Source of the DNA: Candidatus Zixiibacteriota bacterium
Lineage (GTDB): Bacteria > Zixibacteria > MSB-5A5 > UBA10806
Length of the DNA stretch: 46,578 nt
Direction: 5' to 3'
Assembly (NCBI GenBank): GCA_020344055.1
Contig: CP070813.1
Coordinates: forward strand, 1,017,983 to 1,064,560
The notes beneath the pieces are model-generated. The model saw nothing but the letters and a program-made list of their open reading frames with translations, was not told the DNA's origin and did no database searches. The position numbers and the translations under genes were made by a program. The stretch's first letter is position 1. Each line of letters begins with the position of its first letter. This document shows, in pieces, positions 25,426-34,425 of the stretch.

Positions 25426-27405
25426 ATGTCTGTAATGAATAGAATATTTGCCGAAGAAAAAGATCGCCTTATAAATACGGCGCCGGTCATTCTTGTGGGC
25501 AATCCCAATGTGGGGAAGTCGGCGCTCTTCGGGGTGTTGTCCGGGCGGTACGTGGAAGTGTCGAACTATCCCGGCACCACTGTCGACTATGCCGCCGGGT
25601 GGATAAGAATAAAGGGGGAGAAACTAAGGCTGTTCGATTCTCCGGGTGCCGATTCTCTTTCGCCTGTTTCCGAGGATGAAATCGTCACCCGGGACCTGCT
25701 CATATTGTATCCGGATTCAAAGATAATATGCGTCGTAGACTCGAAAAATCTCAAGCGCGGTCTTGTCCTGCTTTCGCAGCTGGCGGAATTCGGCAGAAAG
25801 GTCGTACTGGCTTTGAATATGGCGGACGAGGCCAAAATATCCGGTGTCAATATCGATACCGAAAAGCTTTCGAAAATCCTCGGCATTCCGGTCGTTTCCA
25901 CTGTGGCGACACAGCGACGAGGCATCGAACGTCTGAAAGAAGCGTTGCAACATGCGGCCATCCCGATTATTCCGGTCGATTACACTGGCGAAATATCGAA
26001 TGCGGTGGATAAAATCGAAAACAGGCTCCGGGGAATTTGTCACGGCGCCAGGGGAATTTCGCTTAGTTTTTTAAGTGGAGACAACGGGCTTCCGGCGAAA
26101 GCTGTCAACCTGCTTTCAGATCCTGATCTCAATAGAATCAGACAAATCAAGACCCGTCTCGAGTCTGCCATAGCGGAGCCCCTGGGATTTTTAATCGCCA
26201 AGCGTAGAAACGATTCCATAAAATCGATTATCGATCGAACCGTAGATTCCGGAAAAACCGTTGGACAGAGGGCTTTTCAGATCATAGGACAGCTCTCTCT
26301 ACACCCTCTTTACGGCATACCGGTCCTGATAAGTATTTTGATCGGGATATACTATTTCGTGGGGGTCTTCGGGGCGCAGACCCTCGTCGGAATTCTGGAG
26401 GAAAATCTCTTCGGCGGAATAATAAATCCGTTTTTCGAACGGATCTTCGGCCTGATCCCAATCCCATTTATCCGGGACCTGTTTGTCGGTGAATACGGTA
26501 TATTAACAATGGCGATCACCTACGCCCTGGCACTTATCCTCCCCATAGTAACTACGTTCTTTATTATATTCGGGATTCTGGAGGATTCCGGGTATCTTCC
26601 CCGACTGGCTTTTATGGTGGACAGGATCTTTAAAAAAATAGGGCTGAACGGGCGAGCCGTTTTGCCCATGATTCTAGGATTGGGTTGCGATACCATGGCA
26701 GTCCTGACCACAAGAATTCTGTACTCCAGAAAGGAAAAAATGCTGGTCACCTTACTTCTGGCCCTGGCGGTGCCCTGTTCCGCCCAGCTGGGCGTCACTC
26801 TCGGCATTCTCGCTTCGATTTCATTATCGGCGGTATTGATATGGCTGGCGGTCATAATTGCGGTAATATTCCTGGTGGGGTATCTGGCCTCGAAAGTGAT
26901 TCCCGGAAGGTCATCGGAATTCATTCTGGAAATCCCTCCCATGAGGCTTCCCAAAATTGAAAACATCGCGGTGAAAACCCTCATGAGGCTGGAATGGTAT
27001 CTAAAGGAAGCCGTCCCGCTTTTCATTCTGGGGACCCTGGTTTTATTTGTTCTGGATAAGCTCAATATCCTGATACTGGCTAAGAAAATGTTTGCGCCCG
27101 TAGCCACCGGCATGCTGGGGCTGCCGGAGAAGTCGGCCGAGGCTTTCATTATGGGATTTTTGAGACGGGATTACGGGGCCGCCGGTTTTAAAAACATGTT
27201 CGATAACGGCCTGCTCGATCCTGTCGGGGCTATTGTGGCCATGGTTACCATCACCCTGTTCGTGCCGTGCATCGCTAACTTTTTTATAATAATCAAGGAA
27301 CGAGGTCTGAAAACGGCGCTTCTGATGGTATCGTTTATCATTCCCTTTGCCATTTCCGTTGGCGCCATCATGAATCTGGTTTTGAGAGGGTTGGGATTAT
27401 GGTAG
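25426..27405 (+). CDS. feoB: Ferrous iron transporter FeoB
   Basis: GTP-dependent Fe(II) uptake permease of the inner membrane. It has 659 residues. The N-terminal G domain shows G1 GNPNVGKS (25-32), G2 NYPGTT, G3 DSPG (71-74, where DLPG or DxPG is usual) and G4 NMAD (131-134), followed by a helical GDI region to about 280. The membrane part has two Gate regions (the second-half signature AVPCSAQLGVTLGI) and about 8-10 helices, including the conserved FPLxxxLED-like ILEDSGYLPR and GLGCDTMAVLTTRIL. An in-frame ATG at 25435 is an alternative start. A Fur box sits directly upstream; no separate feoA precedes it. Confidence 0.95.
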   Translation: MSVMNRIFAEEKDRLINTAPVILVGNPNVGKSALFGVLSGRYVEVSNYPGTTVDYAAGWIRIKGEKLRLFDSPGADSLSPVSEDEIVTRDLLILYPDSKIICVVDSKNLKRGLVLLSQLAEFGRKVVLALNMADEAKISGVNIDTEKLSKILGIPVVSTVATQRRGIERLKEALQHAAIPIIPVDYTGEISNAVDKIENRLRGICHGARGISLSFLSGDNGLPAKAVNLLSDPDLNRIRQIKTRLESAIAEPLGFLIAKRRNDSIKSIIDRTVDSGKTVGQRAFQIIGQLSLHPLYGIPVLISILIGIYYFVGVFGAQTLVGILEENLFGGIINPFFERIFGLIPIPFIRDLFVGEYGILTMAITYALALILPIVTTFFIIFGILEDSGYLPRLAFMVDRIFKKIGLNGRAVLPMILGLGCDTMAVLTTRILYSRKEKMLVTLLLALAVPCSAQLGVTLGILASISLSAVLIWLAVIIAVIFLVGYLASKVIPGRSSEFILEIPPMRLPKIENIAVKTLMRLEWYLKEAVPLFILGTLVLFVLDKLNILILAKKMFAPVATGMLGLPEKSAEAFIMGFLRRDYGAAGFKNMFDNGLLDPVGAIVAMVTITLFVPCIANFFIIIKERGLKTALLMVSFIIPFAISVGAIMNLVLRGLGLW

Positions 27406-27593
27406 TTAAATGCCCCGTTTGCGGTTATCGTTTCGATTCCTCTCTGAACCGGGCCTGCAAAAGCTGTCCGGTGGGATTCGATTGCGACAGGATCTGCTGC
27501 CCCAACTGTCTTTATGCCTGGATCGAATCGACATCCCTTGTAAGCAGAATTTTGAACTTATTCAAAAAAGAGAAAGTCATTGGAAGATCATAA
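27399..27593 (+). CDS. Small eight-cysteine protein of the feo operon
   Basis: A 64-residue protein with Cys at 5, 8, 20, 23, 29, 33, 34 and 37: KCPVCGYRF, then CKSCPVGFDC and ICCPNCLYAW, followed by a short amphipathic helix. The pattern of paired CxxC knuckles suggests zinc- or Fe-S-ribbon folding. Small Cys-rich proteins of this general type accompany feoB in several anaerobic lineages. It overlaps feoB by 7 bases and the next gene by 14, so it is translated as part of the operon. A role in FeoB assembly, iron hand-over or sensing is inferred. Confidence 0.75.
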   Translation: MVVKCPVCGYRFDSSLNRACKSCPVGFDCDRICCPNCLYAWIESTSLVSRILNLFKKEKVIGRS

Positions 27594-28257
27594 GGGTCAC
27601 CTACGAGATGAATTTCTCGAAGCCCTTTATAAAGCGGGCGAGGAGGGTAATCTTCCGATTGAGCAATCGGTTTTGAACCTTACCAATCCTCTCGAACCTC
27701 AGGAAATCGATTCGCTGATCACCGAGGGACTCATAAAAAGCGAGGACGGCAAACTCACCCTGACCGAGAAAGGCCGGGAGATGGCCGAGATTCTGGTTAG
27801 AAATCACCGGCTGGCCGAACGATTATTTTCAGAAATCCTGGATTTGAAAGGATCGGAACTGGAATCCACCAGCTGTTCTTTTGAGCATATACTTGATAAC
27901 TCCGTTACTGAATCTGTATGCACTTTTCTGGGGCATCCACCGACCTGTCCCCATGGGAAGAGAATCCCCCCCGGGCGATGCTGCCGGGCTTCCCGCAGGC
28001 AGTTGAAACCTATTGTTATGCCGCTTACCGAGTTGCCGGTATCAAGTGAAGCCAGGATCGCGTTTATCACTACTCCCCATCATCACAGATTTGGGCGGCT
28101 CGCCAATCTGGGACTCATACCGGGGGGGCGTATTACTCTGCTTCAAAAAAAGCCGGCATATTTGCTAAAACTGGGATCGACCGAGGTCGCCATAGACTCG
28201 GATATCGCCGCCGATATTTTTGTCAAGCAGTTAAGTAACGAGGTTCCTTCAGCTTAG
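27580..28257 (+). CDS. DtxR/MntR-type metal-dependent regulator fused to a FeoA domain
   Basis: A 225-residue, three-part protein. Residues ~1-65 form a winged helix (LRDEFLEALYKAGEEG to GKLTLTEKGREMAEI). Residues ~70-135 form the DtxR dimerisation/metal domain with RNHRLAERLF, SCSFEHILDNSV and PPTCPHGKRIPPG, the usual metal-ligand segments, plus an extra CC pair. Residues ~145-220 form an SH3-like FeoA domain (LTELPVSSEARIAFI, LANLGLIPGGRITLLQ, VAIDSDIAADIFV). It probably represses iron genes when Fe or Mn is bound. Start TTG at 27580 inside the previous gene. Its 3' end overlaps the convergent MFS gene by 35 bases. Confidence 0.88.
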   Translation: MEDHKGHLRDEFLEALYKAGEEGNLPIEQSVLNLTNPLEPQEIDSLITEGLIKSEDGKLTLTEKGREMAEILVRNHRLAERLFSEILDLKGSELESTSCSFEHILDNSVTESVCTFLGHPPTCPHGKRIPPGRCCRASRRQLKPIVMPLTELPVSSEARIAFITTPHHHRFGRLANLGLIPGGRITLLQKKPAYLLKLGSTEVAIDSDIAADIFVKQLSNEVPSA

Positions 28258-29467
28258 ACGATATAACCAGCGCTATTCCCACGGTTACAAATACTGTGGC
28301 GAAAAGCCATTTCAGTGTTATAACCTCGCTCAGCCAGCCGCCCAATCCCGAAAAAAGAATCGTGGGAGCTATTAAAGTGTGGACTAATCCTACATAAAGA
28401 GGCCGGCCTCTGTCAGGGGATATTTCAAGCAGGTAATTCATATACCCCATATCGATCCCCGCCTCCGCCATCCCCAAGAAAAGAAACACGGTCGCAAAAG
28501 CGTATGGATCGATTTTGATAAAACATCCCCCGAACGCTATCAGGGGCGATAAGAGTCTGAAGAAGCCTGAGAGCAGGATAACGAGCCGGTTGGAGACGCG
28601 GTTGGAAAGCCATCCCCACAAAAGATTCGAGCCGAGGTAGCCGATCATTTGAACGGTTAAGTATATTCCGGCCATCCATTCCGCAGCACCCAGAAATTCA
28701 ATAGCGAAAATTACATAGAAAGGCACCGCCATAAGAGCGGTGTTGAGCCAGCCTTTGGAGAAAATCAATTTCCTCAGATTTTCGTTTTCTTTGAATATTT
28801 TCGTGGCGGTTTTAAGATGCCTGTTGGGCGAGGCTTTTTCGAGGGGATCGATATTCTCGGGCTCCTTCAGAAGCGCGAAGCTTAAAAGCCCCAGAAACAT
28901 CAGGCTCCAGGCAATCATACAGGTATACCCGAAATCGTACGGAAACCAATAGGTCGCCATAATCTTCTTGACGACCAGCCCGGCAAGCGCCGCCAGCAGC
29001 CCGCCCGAAAACATCCGCAACCCGAAAAAACTGCCTCGCCGGTTTACAGGAATGGCCTTGCCGACCACCTCCATGAACGCCACTCCCGCGAAACCGGAAG
29101 AGAGGGAGAAAATCGTGAATCCAACTCCGAAAATGAGTAGAATCGCGGCGTAATTATCGTCGAATACGAAGATCGAGGCTATGACCATGGCGAATAGAGT
29201 CAACCTTATAATAGATAGGCTGTTATAAAATCCGAGAGCCTTTTTCCGGTGGGCCAGGAAGGCGGCCGCGAAAAGCTGCGGAAACATCCAGCCGAACCAT
29301 TCCACATGCGAAATTATCCCGATTAAAGTTCTGGAAGTCGTAAGTCTTGAGATGAAAACGGGCAAGACAGTTGAACCGGCTACGAAGGCCAGCGCCGCCA
29401 TGAAAAAAGTGCCGTTCAAAACCCCGAAGGTAAAATTCCGTTTGAAGTGCGGCCGGTTTCCGGACAT
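28223..29467 (-). CDS. MFS transporter
   Basis: A 414-residue membrane protein with about 12 helices, for example FGVLNGTFFMAALAFVAGS, LLIFGVGFTIFSLSSGFAG, GLLAALAGLVV and WLFATVFVTVGIALVISS. The loop after helix 2 and the RRGSFFGLRMFSGG segment fit the major facilitator superfamily; the substrate is unknown. The ATG at 29467 is chosen over an upstream TTG (29542) because a good promoter (TTGCCA-17-TATCTT) ends 7 bases before it and the divergent ecfT promoter occupies the region beyond. No Shine-Dalgarno is visible, consistent with a leaderless mRNA. Confidence 0.87.
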   Translation of the reverse strand: MSGNRPHFKRNFTFGVLNGTFFMAALAFVAGSTVLPVFISRLTTSRTLIGIISHVEWFGWMFPQLFAAAFLAHRKKALGFYNSLSIIRLTLFAMVIASIFVFDDNYAAILLIFGVGFTIFSLSSGFAGVAFMEVVGKAIPVNRRGSFFGLRMFSGGLLAALAGLVVKKIMATYWFPYDFGYTCMIAWSLMFLGLLSFALLKEPENIDPLEKASPNRHLKTATKIFKENENLRKLIFSKGWLNTALMAVPFYVIFAIEFLGAAEWMAGIYLTVQMIGYLGSNLLWGWLSNRVSNRLVILLSGFFRLLSPLIAFGGCFIKIDPYAFATVFLFLGMAEAGIDMGYMNYLLEISPDRGRPLYVGLVHTLIAPTILFSGLGGWLSEVITLKWLFATVFVTVGIALVISSKLKEPRYLTA

Positions 29468-29474
29468 GGCGTCA

Positions 29475-29503
29475 AAGATATATGCCTCTATCGGTTTTGG
29501 CAA
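29475..29503 (-). promoter_or_regulatory. Putative promoter of the MFS gene, near-leaderless
   Basis: Minus strand TTGCCA (29503-29498), 17-base spacer, TATCTT (29480-29475), then 7 bases to the ATG. The predicted transcript begins about one base before the start codon. Confidence 0.5.
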
Positions 29504-29526
29504 TGCCGATAATCCGACTCTGATAC

Positions 29527-29555
29527 TTGAACTTGAAGCCAAATTGTATTATTAT
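29527..29555 (+). promoter_or_regulatory. Putative promoter of the ecfT-truA-...-iscU operon
   Basis: TTGAAC (29527-29532), 17-base spacer, TATTAT (29550-29555), transcription start near 29562. It is the only clear promoter seen before the long run of overlapping plus-strand genes that extends to about 38032. Confidence 0.5.
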
Positions 29556-29590
29556 AGTCTTTTTTCAAAAACAGGCTTTGACCGGTTGGA

Positions 29591-30334
29591 ATGGCGATGA
29601 TGGCAGGATCGATTACAAAATTCATATTCGCGGTCGCGGCGGCATTCGCGGCGGCTGTTTCCAATAGTTTCGGTTTTTTGGCCATATTGCTTGCGGCGGT
29701 CCTGACCGCATTTCTGAGCTGGGGGGGAAACTTTAAAGATATCCTGAAAATCGGAAGGATCTCGTTATGGTTTTTTCTGCTTGTATTTTTACTGCATCTG
29801 TTCTCCGGTTCCGAAACGGCCTTATTCGAATTCTGGATATTAAAGGCGACCGTGGAAGGTGCGGTCAGCGGGCTGTTCTACGGTTTGAAACTGATCGTTT
29901 TCGTCTACTCCGCCTATATGATCTTCTTCAAAGTCGATCCCGTGGAACTGATAAGTCCCTTCGAAAGAATTGCGAAATACGCGGGCCCTTTCGCCGGACA
30001 CATTTCGTCCTTTTTGATATCGTTTTCTCTGGCATTGCGTTTTTTACCGGATCTTTCCCGGCAAACCCGTCTGAACCTGATGGCGTTCCGGTCCCGTGGA
30101 TTTGATTTTAAAGGCGGGTTTGTAAAAAAGATCAGAATGGCAAACCTGCTGATGGTTTCGATATTCGTGAGCACATTTAAAAGGGCCGAATCGGTTTCCG
30201 CGGCGCTGGTGTTAAAAGGGTATCCCTTGCGATATAAACATGCTGTTTTCCCGTCCCTGAAAGTCGGCCTGTCTGGAATTTTCGTTTTTGCGGTAGCAAT
30301 CTGTATGATTGTCGGGGGGTGGCTTTCGAGGTGA
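29591..30334 (+). CDS. ecfT: ECF transporter transmembrane component EcfT (CbiQ family)
   Basis: The membrane coupling subunit of energy-coupling-factor vitamin/metal importers. The 247-residue protein has hydrophobic helices at about 8-25, 27-45, 55-72, 95-115, 135-155 and 225-245. Two cytoplasmic coupling motifs are visible: MAFRSRGF (family consensus Ala-Arg-Gly) and LVLKGYP, where Lys replaces the second usual Arg. The conserved ATPase genes ecfA1/ecfA2 that normally sit next to it are absent here, although ecfT-truA adjacency is kept as in Firmicutes. Start uncertain among ATG 29591, 29597 and 29600. Confidence 0.8.
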   Translation: MAMMAGSITKFIFAVAAAFAAAVSNSFGFLAILLAAVLTAFLSWGGNFKDILKIGRISLWFFLLVFLLHLFSGSETALFEFWILKATVEGAVSGLFYGLKLIVFVYSAYMIFFKVDPVELISPFERIAKYAGPFAGHISSFLISFSLALRFLPDLSRQTRLNLMAFRSRGFDFKGGFVKKIRMANLLMVSIFVSTFKRAESVSAALVLKGYPLRYKHAVFPSLKVGLSGIFVFAVAICMIVGGWLSR

Positions 30335-31077
30335 AAAAGAATTTTCTTATGAAGCTCGAATATCGCGGTACAGATTTCGAAGGCTGGCAGATCCAGGCAA
30401 AAGGGAGGACCGTCCAGGGTATCCTGAGCGATTGCCTGTCGAAATTCGCCAAAGAGAGGATAAACCTGATAGGCGCGGGACGTACCGACAGCGGGGTGCA
30501 TGCCCTGGGGCAATACGCCAATTTTACTACCGAGAAGCCGCTTATGCCATCTGATGTTAAATACAAACTCAACAGGATGATTCCGGATAATATAGTGGTG
30601 CTCTCCTGCCGGGAGGTTCCGCTCCGCTTCGATTCCCGTAAAGGCGCAATTTCCCGGTCGTATCGTTATCTGATCAGCGAAAAATTATCGGCCCTCAACG
30701 TTAACTTTTCGTGGATTATCGGCAGAAGACTTGATATATCTATACTGAACGATATGGCTGCAAGAATAAGAGAATCGGTTCATTTCGACAACTTTTGTAA
30801 GGTCAAGTCGAGGAAATATTCCAACGACTGTGTTATACTGGATGCCGGGTGGTCGAGATACGGGGGATTTTTGCGATTTGATATTTCCGCCAACAGGTTT
30901 TTGCATAATATGGTGAGGTTGCTGGTCGGTTCGATGGCGGCGGTGGAGAAAGGGAAGCTGAAGATCGAAAAATTCTATGAACTTCTTGAAAATAAAACGG
31001 ATGAAAAAACAAAATACATCGCGCCGGCGTGCGGATTATACCTGCTCGATGTCAAATACGAAGGGATAAATGCATGA
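30331..31077 (+). CDS. truA: tRNA pseudouridine(38-40) synthase
   Basis: Isomerises U38, U39 and U40 in the anticodon arm. With the GTG at 30331 (behind GGGGGGTGG) it has 248 residues; a GTG at 30319 would add four. The catalytic Asp is in [14 protein letters not shown] (about residue 53). The [15 protein letters not shown] start ([13 protein letters not shown]), SRSYRYLI and [13 protein letters not shown] are family hallmarks. It overlaps the ecfT stop, and its own stop overlaps the next ATG by 4 bases. Confidence 0.94.
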   Translation: MKKNFLMKLEYRGTDFEGWQIQAKGRTVQGILSDCLSKFAKERINLIGAGRTDSGVHALGQYANFTTEKPLMPSDVKYKLNRMIPDNIVVLSCREVPLRFDSRKGAISRSYRYLISEKLSALNVNFSWIIGRRLDISILNDMAARIRESVHFDNFCKVKSRKYSNDCVILDAGWSRYGGFLRFDISANRFLHNMVRLLVGSMAAVEKGKLKIEKFYELLENKTDEKTKYIAPACGLYLLDVKYEGINA

Positions 31078-31718
31078 AGTTTTTCATTGATACCGGGAAT
31101 CCGGATGAAATCCGGGCCGCTAAAGAGATGGGGCTTTTGGACGGGGTTACCACCAATCCCAGTTTATTATCGAAAGAGAATAGAAAGTTCCACGAGCTTC
31201 TCACCGAGATTTGCGAAATTTGCGAGGGGCCGGTTTCCGCGGAAGTTACGGCTGTCGACACCGAGGGAATGATCAGAGAGGCCCGGGAGCTGGCCAAAAT
31301 CGCGGACAACATTGTCATAAAGGTACCGATCATCAAAGCCGGAGTTACCGCCATAAAGAGACTCGAGTCCGAGGGCATAAAGGTAAATGTGACTCTCTGC
31401 TTTTCGCCAACGCAAGCTATCATCGCCGCCAAAGCCGGCGCCAGTTTCATCTCACCTTTCGTGGGCAGGCTCGACGATATCTCATCGGATGGTATGAGGC
31501 TGGTCCAGGAGATAATAACCATCTACGATAATTTCGGATTTGAAACGGAGGTGCTGGTGGCGTCGGTCCGTCATTCCATGCACGTGGTGGAAGCGGCCCT
31601 TATGGGCGCTGATATAATAACCATGCCGTTTAATGTCATCGATAAACTGTTGAAACATCCCCTTACCGATATAGGGCTTGAGAAATTCCTCGCCGATTGG
31701 GAGAAGGTCAAGAAATAA
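31074..31718 (+). CDS. Transaldolase, small FSA/TalC type
   Basis: A 214-residue enzyme of the short transaldolase/fructose-6-phosphate aldolase family in the non-oxidative pentose phosphate route. It begins [20 protein letters not shown], has the [12 protein letters not shown] motif, the Schiff-base Lys in NIVIKVPII (about residue 83) and [26 protein letters not shown]. The ATG at 31074 overlaps the truA stop; an in-frame upstream ATG lies inside truA and is rejected. The family splits into true transaldolases and aldolases, which cannot be separated here, though transaldolase is commoner. Confidence 0.92.
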   Translation: MKFFIDTGNPDEIRAAKEMGLLDGVTTNPSLLSKENRKFHELLTEICEICEGPVSAEVTAVDTEGMIREARELAKIADNIVIKVPIIKAGVTAIKRLESEGIKVNVTLCFSPTQAIIAAKAGASFISPFVGRLDDISSDGMRLVQEIITIYDNFGFETEVLVASVRHSMHVVEAALMGADIITMPFNVIDKLLKHPLTDIGLEKFLADWEKVKK

Positions 31719-33013
31719 TGATTTCTCGCTACACATTACCGGAGATGGCGCGGCTCTGGTCGGAAGAGAATAAATTCGCCACCTGGCTTAAAGTCGAAAT
31801 TGCGGTCTGCGAGGCCAAAGCGGAAAAAGGAGAGATTCCGGCAAAGGCAGCTGGAGTAATTAAGCAGAAGGCGGCGTTTAATATCAAAAGAATCAACGAG
31901 ATTGAGGCGGTTACCGATCATGACGTAATAGCTTTCTTGACTAACGTCGCCGAAACTGTGGGCGAAGAATCCAAATATATCCATGTAGGTTTGACATCCT
32001 CGGATATTCTGGACACATCTCTGGCCATTCTGATGAAAAAGGCCGGGTCGCTTATAAAAAAGAAGCTTTCCGAGACGGCGGGGATTCTCAAAGAGATGGC
32101 CCCGAAATATGCCGATGTCCCCTGTATCGGCAGAACCCACGGTATCCACGCCGAACCGACCGTTTTCGGGCTCAAGCTGGCGCTCTGGTACACGGAGATC
32201 GTCCGTGATCTGAAAAGGCTAAATGCGGCCATTAAAGAGGTATCCGTCGGCAAATTATCCGGGGCGGTGGGGAATTTCGCCAATATCGACCCCGAGACAG
32301 AGGCCGGCGTGTGCAAAAAACTCGGCATCGGGCCCGCCGAGGTATCCACCCAGGTCGTTCAGCGAGATCGCCATGCCTATTATCTATCGGTCCTGGCTAT
32401 TATCGGCGGCACCATAGAGAAAATCGCCACCGAAGTAAGAAATCTACAGCGCACCGAAATTCTCGAACTGGAAGAGGGTTTTGCCAGAGGGCAGAAAGGT
32501 TCTTCGGCCATGCCCCATAAGAAGAATCCCATCACCTGCGAACGTCTCGCGGGACTGGCGAGAGTATTACGAGCTAATTCTATGGCGGCAATGGAGAACA
32601 TGGCTCTCTGGCATGAGCGCGATATTACACACTCGTCGGTCGAGAGGATCATAATCCCGGATTCCACCACGCTTCTGCATTATATGCTTCACAAGCTGAA
32701 CAACGTGCTTGTTAATTTAAGAATAAACTCCGAAAGAATGAGGGAGAATATCGAACTAACCCGGGGACTCGTTTTCTCTCAGAGAGTCCTGCTGGCCCTG
32801 ACCGAGAAAATGCCCAGCAGGGAGGGGGCCTACAAGATCGTTCAGTCCCTCGCCCTGAAAAGCTGGGACAGGGGAGAGGATTTTAAGAAACTGGTGTCCG
32901 CGTCGCCGGAGGTGAAAAAATACCTGAGACCGAAAGAGATCGACTCGCTTTTCGATATCGCTTATTACACCGGAAGAGCAAACGAGATAATCAAAAGGGC
33001 CCTCGCGCTATGA
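31718..33013 (+). CDS. purB: Adenylosuccinate lyase
   Basis: Cleaves SAICAR and adenylosuccinate in purine synthesis. It has 431 residues with the ATG at 31718, overlapping the transaldolase stop by one base. Signatures: HVGLTSSDILDTS, the acid/base His in CIGRTHGIHAEPTVFGLK, and the catalytic Ser loop GSSAMPHKKNPITCE (fumarase-superfamily signature). The C-terminal ~80 residues form the helical substrate domain. It is separated from purS/purQ by two phospholipid genes. Confidence 0.96.
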   Translation: MISRYTLPEMARLWSEENKFATWLKVEIAVCEAKAEKGEIPAKAAGVIKQKAAFNIKRINEIEAVTDHDVIAFLTNVAETVGEESKYIHVGLTSSDILDTSLAILMKKAGSLIKKKLSETAGILKEMAPKYADVPCIGRTHGIHAEPTVFGLKLALWYTEIVRDLKRLNAAIKEVSVGKLSGAVGNFANIDPETEAGVCKKLGIGPAEVSTQVVQRDRHAYYLSVLAIIGGTIEKIATEVRNLQRTEILELEEGFARGQKGSSAMPHKKNPITCERLAGLARVLRANSMAAMENMALWHERDITHSSVERIIIPDSTTLLHYMLHKLNNVLVNLRINSERMRENIELTRGLVFSQRVLLALTEKMPSREGAYKIVQSLALKSWDRGEDFKKLVSASPEVKKYLRPKEIDSLFDIAYYTGRANEIIKRALAL

Positions 33014-33630
33014 CCAGAGAAGGATATATTTTCCCTTTGCCATTTTTGATAATATCCGCTTTTTTCATGTTTCTTTTCAGCAGGCATATCGATATAACTT
33101 TCGCGTACGTCGCCACAGTCTTCTTTTTTCTGGGGATGGCGGTTATGCTGTTTTTCAGGGATCCCGACAGAAAAATCCCGGAGGGTGAAAACCTGATACT
33201 CTCTCCCGCGGACGGCCGGGTCATCAAAATAGAGGAAATAAACGGCTACCCGGCGTTGTCGATATTTCTTTCCATATTCGACGTTCATGTAAATCGGGCG
33301 CCGGTTTCCGGAACCGTGAAATATTTTAAATATCATCCGGGAAAGTTCCATTCGGCATTCAAGGATAAAGCCGAAAAGGAGAATCAAAAAAACGAGATTG
33401 AGATCGAAACGTCCGCGGGAATCGTGAAAATGTTTCAGGTCGCCGGTTCCATTGCCCGCCGGACTACTTTTCATCATAAAATCGGGGATAATCTTAAGGC
33501 TGGTCAGAGAATCGGTTTGATCAGGTTCGGGAGTAGAGTGGATCTGGTTCTGCCGGTCGGATCAAAAATCGATACCAGATTAAGGCAAAGAGTCAAAGGC
33601 GGGAAAACTGTTTTGGGTATGCTGCCGTGA
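33010..33630 (+). CDS. psd: Phosphatidylserine decarboxylase proenzyme, short (Psd-A) type
   Basis: Makes phosphatidylethanolamine from phosphatidylserine. The 206-residue proenzyme has two N-terminal membrane helices (about 8-24, 30-49), the catalytic Asp in SPADGRV (~67), His in DVHVNRAP (~93), and the self-cleavage site Gly174-Ser175 in RFGSRVDL. Cleavage there gives the pyruvoyl group. The FGSR site and short length mark the Psd-A/archaetidylserine-decarboxylase-like class. It overlaps purB by 4 bases and pssA by 4 bases. Confidence 0.94.
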   Translation: MTREGYIFPLPFLIISAFFMFLFSRHIDITFAYVATVFFFLGMAVMLFFRDPDRKIPEGENLILSPADGRVIKIEEINGYPALSIFLSIFDVHVNRAPVSGTVKYFKYHPGKFHSAFKDKAEKENQKNEIEIETSAGIVKMFQVAGSIARRTTFHHKIGDNLKAGQRIGLIRFGSRVDLVLPVGSKIDTRLRQRVKGGKTVLGMLP

Positions 33631-34421
33631 GAAATATCAAGGGAATACTTCCGGGGATCTTTACCATGGGCAATCTCGCCTGCGGTTTTGGAGCCATTGT
33701 TATCTCCGGGGGCGCGAGTTATCTTACCGGCTTCCAGAGGGATTTTAGAATAAATGAGGCTGTCTGGCTCATAATACTTGCGGCCTTTTTCGATATTCTC
33801 GACGGACTGGTGGCGCGTTTCTCAAAAACCTCCACCCGGTTCGGAGTGGAAATCGACTCCCTGGCCGATATAATCTCTTTCGGGGTCGCGCCCGCCGTAC
33901 TGATTATTAACTTCTCTTTGATCTCCAAGGGTAACTGGGCCTGGATCCTGGCATTCGTCTATCTCATGGCGGCGAGTTTCAGATTGGCTCGTTTTAATGT
34001 TACCGCTACAATAGAGGAAAAAAACAAATTCCTCGGCATGCCGGTGCCGGTGGCCGCGGTTACCATAGTCTCGTTCATCCTTTTCGAAAATGAGGTCCTG
34101 GGAGGTATCAACCCGGAAAAGTTCTATATAATACTAGTCCTGGTAACGTCGGCCCTCATGGTCAGCGTTATCGAATTTGAGACCATGCCGGGTTTCGATT
34201 TTTCGAGAAGATTTAATCGAATGAAAGTCCTTTTCCTTTTTCTGGTGGCGGTGGGCATGATGATTAATTCGTCATTGATTCTGTTTCCCGTAGTCGCGAT
34301 CTATATAGCCTACGCCATCCTGAGATTCGTGATATATATGTTCTATAACGTGGGGAAAAGCGGCCTCTATGGAAAGCGGATCGGCTTCGGCAGGAGAAAG
34401 AATAAACAGGAAACGGAATGA
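33627..34421 (+). CDS. pssA: CDP-diacylglycerol--serine O-phosphatidyltransferase
   Basis: Forms phosphatidylserine from CDP-diacylglycerol and serine in the inner membrane, feeding the psd product next door. The 264-residue protein carries the CDP-alcohol phosphotransferase motif DGLVARFSK...GVEIDSLADIISFG (about 56-82) with all the aspartates, and six to eight membrane helices. The start is GTG overlapping the psd stop (GTGA). Confidence 0.95.
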   Translation: MRNIKGILPGIFTMGNLACGFGAIVISGGASYLTGFQRDFRINEAVWLIILAAFFDILDGLVARFSKTSTRFGVEIDSLADIISFGVAPAVLIINFSLISKGNWAWILAFVYLMAASFRLARFNVTATIEEKNKFLGMPVPVAAVTIVSFILFENEVLGGINPEKFYIILVLVTSALMVSVIEFETMPGFDFSRRFNRMKVLFLFLVAVGMMINSSLILFPVVAIYIAYAILRFVIYMFYNVGKSGLYGKRIGFGRRKNKQETE

Positions 34422-34425
34422 TAAT

